NCBI GenBank assembly: GCA_023846275.1
Contig: CM043872.1
Span: forward strand, 30,060,670 to 30,124,669
DNA length: 64,000 nt
Reading direction: 5' to 3'
DNA from: Vanilla planifolia
Taxonomy: Eukaryota > Streptophyta > Magnoliopsida > Asparagales > Orchidaceae
The position numbers and the translations under genes are program-made. This document shows positions 52,001-61,220 of the stretch, piece by piece. The notes below the pieces were generated by a model. That model saw nothing but the letters and a program-made list of their open reading frames with translations. It was not told the origin of the DNA and did no database searches. Position 1 is the first letter of the stretch; each line of letters opens with the position of its first letter.

Positions 52001-55000
52001 ATCTAAAGAGGAAGAAATGAAAAAAACTCAAACAAAAAATTTGAGTACCCAAGCCCAAGCAAAAAGTGTTCCAAAAGCTATCAACACCATCTATCCATGA
52101 ATTGATTTTTAAGCGTCCTCGGCATGGTTACTTTTGACCCTTACAGAGAATATGGTCCACGAATTATCGTCAAACAAACTACAACTTTGTATTAACCATT
52201 ATTCGAGTTTATTGCTCTAAGGATTTTGCTAACAGAGAAACATTGGGATCCATTCTCATGACCAACACAGTTCAATTGTGGGGCACGTCAATATACCTAA
52301 AGTAGGTGATGTTCTGTAAAGGGCCAATCCATTTTTCCAAAAAACAATAGCAATATCTCTGAGCTATTCACACTATATCCTATTAATGCATATGCATTTA
52401 AAAGTACTACTGGGTCATTAAAATACCTATCTAACAGCAGAAAGGTGGTCAAGCAGGGATTTTTTGCCCCCTTTAAACAAAGCAAGGTAGCACGGGATTG
52501 CATTAGGACTGTGAAAACAGATCAGAATAAATAGTGCAGGGAAGAAAGGCATAAGAGCAGTCAACGGTCTATGAACTACAACATGCTGTCAAGGACAGAA
52601 GAAAAATTAACAGATTAAGAATTCCTGCACAATGAGTTTTTACTTGTTCCAGTTCTAAATCAGTCAACAGGAATCTTCTACTCAATCAATCAAAAGACAA
52701 GATTTCTCAAGAAGCACTACAGAAACAATCAAATTGCCAAACAACAGAATCGAAAACTAACAATGATAAACTTTAACTAATTGAACATACAAGCTCTTAA
52801 ATGGTATTTTTACTTCTATATTAAAAAAGCTAGCTGTACAATCAAAGCACTATGGTTTAACTGAAGATTTTCTCATGCTTTAAGTACTACAAACTTTATC
52901 AAAAATGACATTGATCCAGGAAGAAAGCTTCAGCATTTCTACTTAAGGAAGCATAATGGATCATACTTGGGGTTGAAATCCATCTTGCTGCTCATCCTCC
53001 AACAAGTAATAAACGTCGTCATCACGTAACTGTAGATCTGGAACAATGAAACTACCCCATTACTAATTTGAAGATTACAAGAACTAGTCGGCAGTAACAC
53101 AAGCCATTCTAATAGTCTTACAATAAAAAGAAAGAACTTCATGTAAACAACGGTAAACGATCTAAGCACATGGGCCATCCACAGTGTTCCTAGATGTGCC
53201 TCCACGATGCACACAGCCAAACACAAAAACTCTACTATTGCCACGGTGTTTGAATTCAGGGAATTAACACAAGTTTACTTAGTTAATAAGCTTTAGAAGT
53301 GTGATTATAATGAAGCATAGGAGAGCAAGGAAATACTTGGAGCCTCACAGGTTGAGGATCACTAAGCAAACAAAGTAAAAATAAGAAACTGTTTTTGGGT
53401 ACTTCAAGAAGAAGCACGTCAATTCTTGAGTAGCTCATTTTCCGCCACTTGATAAGGCCGTCAATTCTTCTATAGCCAAAGGTTGGTGCCTTTGTAATAT
53501 CTTATCTCCATGAGATAAGCACACCCATGAAAATAAATTAACTGGATAATGAATCGTCTCATCAACAAAAGTGTGAGCATGGGAATAAATCAACTTGATA
53601 ATAGCTTGTCTCCTTGACAAGTGTATGATGAGAGAGACAATGACATTAGTCAAATAAATGCACGCCCATTTAGGAGTGGTAGTAATATTACTCCAATAAT
53701 ACACATATACATGGTGTTGCTCTAATAATCTGTGCCCTAATTATTGTTGAAGTGATTAAAATTAATGCCCAAGTGAAAGAGGTTTATGGCTATTGCCAGG
53801 AGCTTCCAACAACTATGTCCAAGTCAATTGGCATTTATAGGATAGAATAATCATTCTTTCACTTGAACGACTAAGCCTTCACTTGAGTGGCCTGATCCTC
53901 GAGAGTCTTGCCAGGAGTGGTTGGGAACTAAGAGCATAATCCAAGGTGTTGGCCTTGAGCACGTGGTAAAATGACCTTTCGTCAATGCTTGCTACGATTG
54001 TTTTCTAGATCAATGGTTGGGATTTGATTTAGCAAACTTTTGCATCTTTATTTATACACACACACACACACACACATACATATATAACTGACCCAAGAAA
54101 AGTTTCCTATTCTTAGTTTTTCATTTCTATGACACATAAGAAATAACAGGCAAGTTAAAATGAGAATCTTAGGAGACTAATTATATTTTTTGAAAGAAAA
54201 ACCTTATCCCCATAAACAGGAAGCAACAAAACCAAAAGATTGCTTTACAAAAGGAGAGCACTCTAAAGGCACCAAACTTTTTTATTTCTCGTCGTGATTT
54301 GACAAGAGACAAAAAGAAGTAAACCAACTTCAGAATTTCAATCGTGTCCTCTTCACTCTTCCTTCTTTGGTAATGGAACATCTCAAAGTCAAGCTAGTCA
54401 CACTACCAAAAATCCAACAATAAGCCCAAGGGGTATGAACAATTCATTTATCAAGAGATAATTACAAAAATGGTCATGATAGTCTTGCATCAGGTGCTCT
54501 GTCTTGAGTATTCAGCCTTGAACAGTAGGCTTTCAAGCATCCGGCCTCAAGTGCATGTGTCAAGCATCCAGCCTTGATGACCATTTCTTTTTTAATCAAA
54601 GATAACACTTCAAAGTTTCTACATTAACCAAATGACTAATCTGCTAAGGTCAAGCACTCTTTTCTTGTTTTTCATCATTCCTCCTTGGGAGGAGCTTCCT
54701 CCAACAACAACCAACGAAGGGCTCAACCATATCCTAAGTATGATCTCTTACATGAATTTTTTTTGCATAGCAGAAGTTGCTGCAACTGTTGAGACCATGG
54801 GATTCAAAATCAACTCAGGTTTTCTTGCAATAAGCGGCTCAAGCTATGTTTCATTGTTGACTTTGAGACACTCTTTAACAAAGCTTTCTTGCAATAAGTG
54901 GCTCAGGCTATGTTTCTTTATTGACTTTGAGACACTTTTTAACAAACATAATCAAATTTTCAATAGTTCTTGAGTAGCTGCCTTCAAATGTTCATATCGA

Positions 55001-57238
55001 GCATCCAGCCTCAACAGTCTCTTCTTTTGGCATCCAGGTTTAGTCCAGATGGTGCAACATCAAGTGTTTGGGTCGAGCATCATGCTTTGACGAACTCTTC
55101 TTTTGGTTTCTTGCTTTGATCCTGATAGTCAAGTATCAAGTGCTCGTGCTGAGCGTCTAACCTTGATAGCATCTACCTTTTTCTATCAACTTTAGAAAAA
55201 AAGTGTCAAACTTTCTTGATCATGGAGAAAGGAGGCTTGAAAAAGTTTTATTAATAATTACACCTCTTACTCTTCACTTGCTGAATATATGGTTATCTAA
55301 GAACCTCCATATTTGCATCAAAAACTTGCTTTCTAGAGTCCCAAAAATTGAAAAGTTCCTCTCTTGCAAAAGAAAACAACCTTGAGATTGTTTAAGATCA
55401 CATGAAATCTTATATCTTCCAAAGTCAAGCCAAAGAAACAATTTTTTTGATTAACCTTGGCCAGATCAATAATCTAAAACCATCTTTATTTAGTTAAAAT
55501 TGGCTCAATGATATATCTACTTCATCCTTATAAATTTGATTACTCATCCAAACTCACTTGAGATAAGAATATACCAAGTCAAGTTTATATGTTACTAAAC
55601 TTCTTAATCTAACCTTGCTATGGGTCAGCACTTAAAACATGAAATTTTTTTAAGAAAACATAGATCCAATCTATGCAAGTAGATTTTAACTTTCGATGTG
55701 ATCCCTGTTAACTGGAACATATATCATAAAAAAACCAAGTCTTGCATTGGTACTAAGCCCACACCTGTTTTGACAATCCCATCCAAGCACAGTAACAATT
55801 ACTTGTGAAGCATTTATTGAAAATGGGTAAAAAAAACAAAAGTTATCGATGTGAATGAGCCTTGTTTAGTTCCAAGTTTTTCAAAATCTATCGAGCTTAA
55901 CTCAAGAAGTTGGGATGCAAAGATCCATTCATATCTTGAATCATCTGCTTCTATTTTTAACTTAATAACCAATTATTTGAGACTTGACAAGTTCATGCTT
56001 GGTCTCGCTCTCTTTTTTATCGCAAGTCAATTACATAAAGGTCTGTAAAGACTTAATACTTGCTTTCTCTCTTTCCAACACTTCTATCCCATCAAGTGAA
56101 AGTCTCAAGACTTTCAACACCTACTTGCTCTCTGTGGGTACTCTAATCCTCTCTTTCATAAAAACCTAACCAAAACAATACTAAGGTCTAATCTATCTTC
56201 TTACTCAATGTTTGCTCACCCCTCAAATCACTTAAACATGGGGATCGAGGGATGACAATCCTTTTTAAAATTTTGTTAGCTTTTCCTCTTCTTCCTCAAT
56301 GGTGGCATCTCCACTCAGAAGACAAATTCAAAGCAAGAGAAATATTGACATTCATGAATGGTGTACAACCTTTCAAAAAAAAACCTTCTCTTACAGTAAC
56401 CATTATTGGATGACAAAACCAAAATACAAATGCAGAAGACACTTGGGATCCATTTGCTCGAGGTGCTATAGCACCTCTTCAATGACTAAGGGTTGCTTTA
56501 ATGGGATAAGTGAACAAATCCACAAGTTCAAGCCTTTGAAAATATAACCTCAATGAGAACTACTAAAGAAGTTATGTCGCCCAAAAAAAGGTGAGCAACT
56601 TTTCAAAAAAGTACCACAATTTTATTTTTGCTAATCTTTGCAGGTAATTGAAAGCAAAATGCAAGTGCTAAAAGGGAAAAATATAAAGGCCTTCTTGATG
56701 TTTAATATAATTTCCAATCATTTGCCTTTTGATTCTCTCTAGTCCAATATAAAGGGGAAACAACAACTTGCTCCCTCTCTTTTCTTTTCTTCACCTCTAA
56801 AGGTCTTGGAGGCTAAGCCCTTGCTCCCCCTCATTCTTTTTCTCTTTTACCCTCAATTCCATTTGAAGGTCTCAAGACGTAGTCAAAACTCTCTCTCTTT
56901 TCCCACACAATTGGCCCATCAAGTGAGAGTCCTCAAAATAAGGGATTCCTTGTGTTATGTTTGCGAATATTTATTGAATAAAGAATGAGCAATTATTGAT
57001 AAAAAAATAAAGAAAACTGTGCAGGAATTGGGAGAAAGAGATTAAAAAAAGGGAAAGTAATATAAAAGATATTCCAATACCATCAAGTAGGCAAATAAAA
57101 TAGTTGTGATATAAGCAGGTTAAGATGTTACTTACTTTGAAATAATATTATTAAATACATTGATATAATTTGAGTATATTAAATGACATAAAATCATCTA
57201 TAGATATTCTAATCTACGATATGACATTCAATTATAAG

Positions 57239-57272
<34 letters not shown>

Positions 57273-60200
57273 GACTATAAATATCAAAACATAATAAAGA
57301 AGATTGAAAAAAGAAGAAATAAAAAAGAAAGAAAGTTGATTAAGCCCAAAGATCTATAAGATCATGAGAAAGACGAAATAAGAATGTGAAAAAATTTTCT
57401 TTGACCCCATCTTGCAACTACACAATATAAGAAAAATTATCACCTTATTATCGTTAATACCTGGATTATGGGCCACAACATAACAGAAATCTCAACATTG
57501 TCAGTAAATGATGCTAAACAATGTGGGTAGTGGTTTAATTATCAATGATAAGAAAATCACTACTATACTATTGTTAGCACTTAGATTATAGGTCACAACA
57601 CAACAAAAATCCCGCCATTGTAAGCAAATAATGCTAAGCGATATAAGTGATGGCTCCATAATGAAAAATGATATGATATGACATCTCGATGAGACAAAAA
57701 GGTGGTCATATCAAAAAATCAGAATACTAGAGAAAGAAATATAAAAATATATAATATATTTAAATATGAAAAATATAAATATATATATCATTTGATAAAA
57801 GTATTATATAATATTAGTATAATGACATGACTATATGTATATATAATTATGATATATACTAGCACATATACAATAATTCAATATTTTTATAACTTTATAG
57901 ATAATCATAGGTCATTTTATTTACTATTTCATTTTATTTATTAGTATTTTACGACATTTTTCATACTATTTTATTGTTTATAACTAGTATTTTGTCTGTT
58001 AAGCAAATCATGTTCATTCCCTACTTAATTTACAAGCCAAGATACAAATTTATATAAAATTTAGAACTCTTAGAGATTAGCTTGAGGCCTAGAGAGACAG
58101 TGTGTATGTTTTATACACGAGTTTTGTGAGAAATGTTTTGCATGTGAGAACTTTATTATACCATGACAATTGTTGTAACTATTTTTCATTTTAATTTATG
58201 TATTGTATAACAACTTCGAGATTATGTGCAATGTTTTTACTTGATTATTCTTTATCAGACAAATATGGATTGAGATGTTTATCATCGTCCTCACTCGATT
58301 TTGGTTTATGTCCACATGACACTTCTACTCGCTCTATTTTAACCCAGATAATTTGGTATTTTGGGCTTTCTGCTGTGTTTTATTGTGTTTAAGCTGGACA
58401 GGGCACAATAAGGTGTCACTATTGCATTGCATGAATGTCTTATGAGACATGGTTTCAACTTATCTACTTCATCACTGCACTATCAAATGAAGATCACAAT
58501 AAGCATGTCCTTGACTTCCCCCCATAGTTCTTCATCGCATAAAGATCTCGAGAAGCATGCTCTCAATTTCCTCTCTTTCATCATTGCTCCATTGCACGAA
58601 GCCCTGAGAAGCATGATCTTGACTCTCGTTTCCACTTTACCACATGAAGGACTCCAGAAGCATAACCTTTACCTCTTTTATTTCTTTCCTTCATCTTTTT
58701 TCTATCAAACAAAAAACTTAGGAGATTTAACCCTAGCATTCCTTTTCTTCAACCTTTATCACTATCTTACCATAAGAAAATCCCAAGTAATAGACTCTAA
58801 AAGCTCTCTTTCCTTCGCTACTAATCTATTGCACAAAGGTCTAGAGAGACATGTTATTGATTTCTTCTTCTCTTTATCAATGTTCCATCACATGGAAATC
58901 TTGAGGATCATACTCTTACCTTCCTAATGCCTCCTCCTTGGTTCTACTACTATTCCATTATTTGGAATGCCTTGATAAGAAAACCCAATATTTACTTTCC
59001 TCAACTATATTACCTATACTTGGAGACAGAGGAAAGACTTGACCTTCTAGACTTGTGAATTCATGCATCACCATCAAGTTCGAGCTATTCTCCCGAACAA
59101 TGCACTTGAAGCAGCTCTTCTCTCTATCGACTGGAAGTTCAAGGTAATGAACCAATTTTTACCTACAAAGTTGTACTAAGCACTTATGCAAGGGTAAACA
59201 CTCCTTTATGACCACTGACACAATATTTGAAATTTTCATTGCCATTAATTTCTTTTAGAAGCATATTCAATAATATCTCTTTTCTACCTAAGAATTTATC
59301 AACTTTTATCAAAATTCAAAGCACTCAGCATAGTATCAAACTACTCATATCGACAATTACCCTTCCCAAAAGTAAAAGATGTCTTCAAGGGTTTAAATCT
59401 TAGATATCTTGATTTAAAGAGAACATGAAACACCAAAAGGTGTATCAGATAAGTTTCCACCTCTTTATTAATTTAAAATTATAGGTTACTTTTATCAATT
59501 ATTTATTATACCAGTAAAATCTTGTAGATAATTCTTTATAACAATATAAATGATGGAACAAAGAGTTCAGGGGCTAAATGAAAAGGCAAAAGTTTATCAA
59601 ATTAAATCTCAATCATTGATTTAGAAAATGATAATTTGGCAAGTATTAACAAAAAATTAATTGAGATCGCCACAAATTAGAAGCCCGTCTTCGAGACCAA
59701 CCACTCGAACCAAGACTTCCAGGTCTCAACTACTAATGGCTAGATTCTCAAGCATCAAGCCACTCAAGTCAAGGCCCAACCATTTAAGTTTAACTGCTTA
59801 ATCTTACCAAGGAAAGCCAACTTTGACAAATCATCAGAAGTTCTGACAATGTTCATGAATCTCATGCATGGGCACTCATTCCAAGCTTTGCAACCATAAT
59901 TGAAGCATTCATCATTGGATTAACACTATGCATACAAGCGCTATTTGAGTGATGCCACTATCACTCCCATGCTGACATACATTATTAAAATAACATTGCT
60001 AGCTCTCTCATGTGCATACTCTTGCCAAATAAATAAGTCATTATCCAATTGATTTATTGCCATATCACCCCTCTTGCTGAGGAAATAGTTTGTTATCTAG
60101 TTGATTTATTTCCATATATGCACTTATCCTGAGAAGATAAAGTATTATTAAGGAGCCAACTTTCAGCTATAAAAGGATCGACAAAAGACTGATCGAGGGG

Positions 60201-60960
60201 ATAAAAATAAGCTACTCAAGGGAACCTGCACTTGGCTTTCCTCTTTTTCCTAAGGGACCTAAAAGCAATTTGTTATTCCTAGTTCGTTTTCCTGTGTGAA
60301 CCTCGACATATAAGGCTCCAAGTACTTTCTTGATCTCTTATGTTTCATCCGAATCACACTGCTAAATATTACTAACTATTTAAGTTTCTGTTAATTACCT
60401 GAATTCAAACTCTGTATCAACATCTACTGCAAGCATAAACCACTGCAAATTACAGCAACAGAAAGCAAAGTGAAGCAAAGCAGCAAATTTCCAATGCAAA
60501 ACTATAAAGGTTTTTAACAAAAAAAAAGCAAATTTAACTTTCATAGTACTTGTCAATCCGCCAGCCAGATTCCAAACCTAAGGCTTATATGGAGCGATTC
60601 TACCTAGACCAGACAAGAAAATAGAAGAGAATAAAGACAAAAGGAGAGCCGAGTTCTCTTACAGGAAGGATTGAGATTGGAAAGCAGAGTTGCAGTGGAG
60701 GCGGCGCGAGATGGACGAAGGAAGAGCGCGGAGGAGGCCTTGTCGAAAAGGAGCGCACGAACACGGAGTTGTAGCTGGAGTTGGGAACGCGGTACGGAAG
60801 GAGAAGAAGTCATGAAAGAATCCCATGCCGCTGGGGATGACAAGGAGTGAACAAAGGATGCATAGGAAGTGTCCCCGAGCCAAGACCGCCATGCGCCGCG
60901 GCTTTCTAATAGCCGCGCGAGCTCGTAGCCCCGCCCATCTTCCCCAAGAAGCAGATTCAT
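43017..60960 (-). CDS. Plant-conserved histone-fold-like (Bromo_TP-type) protein, 6 coding exons, candidate SPT7L-like subunit
   Basis: Minus-strand coding exons in order are 60960-60663, 53037-52967, 50031-49205, 44439-44316, 43559-43219 and 43134-43017. All junctions are GT-AG, phases match and the join is stop-free: 592 aa. Residues 1-100 hold a conserved block (MNLLLGEDGRGYELARLLE, WRSWLGD, LQLRVRALLFDKASSALFLR) that runs across the first junction into NPSYLQLRDDDVYYLLED. Residues about 298-313 read FGIRPEYVKMGNKYRG. Residues about 327-394 look like a histone fold (KATSLLLSSVGFDGGTE, HLCKLGGILKLLTDSYKK, ELLKMFL), resembling the bromodomain-associated fold of TFIID and SAGA subunits such as SPT7L. 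Residues about 410-550 are Gln-rich, and the end is NLRTPVKVEAFHELMGEDST. The family is conserved in land plants and often annotated as uncharacterised; a transcription-coactivator role is inference. The ATG at 60960 is chosen because a longer frame upstream starts only with GTG. Introns are 7,625, 2,935, 4,765, 756 and 84 bp. Confidence 0.88.
43798..43930. repeat. Tandem duplication in intron 4 of the histone-fold gene, period about 66 bp
   Basis: GATTTAAGTCGAGTCC at 43798 recurs as GATTTAAGTCAAGTCC at 43864. Both copies continue with TGAAATTGAACAA(T/C)GTA. Confidence 0.85.
44440..49204. other. Intron 3 of the histone-fold gene (4.8 kb)
   Basis: AT-rich DNA with no internal gene recognised. 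It includes a (CT)n run at 44848-44880 and a second CT-rich run near 46232-46265. Open frames such as 44552-44911 (+) and 48315-48506 (-) are judged spurious. Confidence 0.7.
44848..44880. repeat. (CT)n microsatellite
   Basis: Imperfect CT repeat of about 33 bp in intron 3. Confidence 0.9.
50032..52966. other. Intron 2 of the histone-fold gene (2.9 kb)
   Basis: No internal gene. It holds a diverged tandem duplication of about 68 bp: GAATCTAAGAAACAGTACTA at 50361 and GAATCTCAGAACCAGTATTA at 50429, both followed by ATAAAGACC and CATTAATCAT-like strings. Positions 50640-51000 are less AT-rich and may be an old insertion. Confidence 0.7.
54055..54077. repeat. (CA)n microsatellite
   Basis: Alternating C/A run of about 23 bp, just inside the left inverted arm. 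Confidence 0.9.
54480..55180. repeat. Degenerate short repeats built on a CAAGCATCCAGCCTTGA-like motif
   Basis: CAAGCATCCGGCCTCAA, CAAGCATCCAGCCTTGA, GAGCATCCAGCCTCAA, GAGCATCATGCTTTGA and GAGCGTCTAACCTTGA recur at irregular spacing. Within this, 54821-54884 and 54885-54948 form a clear 64-bp tandem duplication (TTTCTTGCAATAAG at each start). Confidence 0.75.
57241..57269. repeat. (AT)n microsatellite
   Basis: Uninterrupted alternating A/T of about 29 bp. Confidence 0.95.
57424..57663. repeat. Tandem duplication, period 120 bp
   Basis: CTGGATTATGGGCCACAACA at 57461 recurs as TTAGATTATAGGTCACAACA at 57581. The similarity extends across both 120-bp units. Confidence 0.8.
58427..58927 (+). repeat. 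Degenerate tandem repeat producing a 166-codon open frame
   Basis: A motif like TGCAYGAAG-CTNGAGAAGCATG followed by CTYTCAAYTTCCTC-type DNA recurs about 5 times at 60-90-bp spacing. Translation shows matching His-Lys/Glu-x-Leu-x-x-His blocks. Related motifs occur at 56030-56180 and 56790-56960. The frame is open because of the repeat composition; I do not regard it as a gene. Confidence 0.6.
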
Positions 60961-61220
60961 CGGCTCAAAACTAGTTGTCTTCACCCTAGGCGTTCCCGTC
61001 GAAGTGATCTCTACGCCGGCGATCGATGGAGATGAGACGCAGACCGTCGGATCCGGCTGCTAGAGTGGAAAGAGGACATCCGCTATGATTATTTTCTGAA
61101 CTGGGCCAAAGAAATTACTTTTAAATTGTTTTAATAGCGAACCGGTTTGTCAAGGCTCTAATTCCCAGATTATACCCGGTTTATGCGCGGTTTAAGGCAA
61201 ATATTGAAGTTTTTTTTGTA
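60961..61220 (-). promoter_or_regulatory. 5' UTR and promoter region of the histone-fold gene
   Basis: Upstream of the ATG at 60960 the minus strand is GC-rich (about 60961-61080), as expected for a leader. A GTATAATC TATA-like element lies at 61175-61168, about 210 bp before the ATG. The transcription start is not determinable from sequence alone. Confidence 0.45.

Larger units (their letters stand above)
53240..60415. mobile_element. 7.2-kb segment bounded by inverted repeats, inside intron 1 of the histone-fold gene
   Basis: About 0.7 kb at 53247-53980 is the diverged reverse complement of about 59670-60412. Matching landmarks from the outer ends inward are GTTTGAATTCAGG, GTGTGATT, (A)TACTTGGAGCC, AGCTACTCAAG-like, ATCYAGTTGATTTATT and ACCACTC/CACTCAAG. 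In the right copy a CTATAAAAGG TATA-like box at about 60172 is followed by leader-like sequence. Each arm could therefore be an LTR (right arm +, left arm -), or the whole could be a foldback element with very long terminal inverted repeats. No transposase or polymerase gene was seen inside. The interior holds degenerate short repeats and microsatellites. Confidence 0.65.

Noticed and set aside
58427-58927. 166-codon plus-strand open frame as a gene
   Set aside because: The translation is a string of degenerate repeats, rich in Leu/Phe/Ser/His, arising from a tandem DNA repeat within an intron; no family match or splice context.
60961-60984. Longer N-terminus for the histone-fold protein starting at 60984
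   Set aside because: The codon there is GTG, not ATG, and the conserved family start corresponds to the ATG at 60960.
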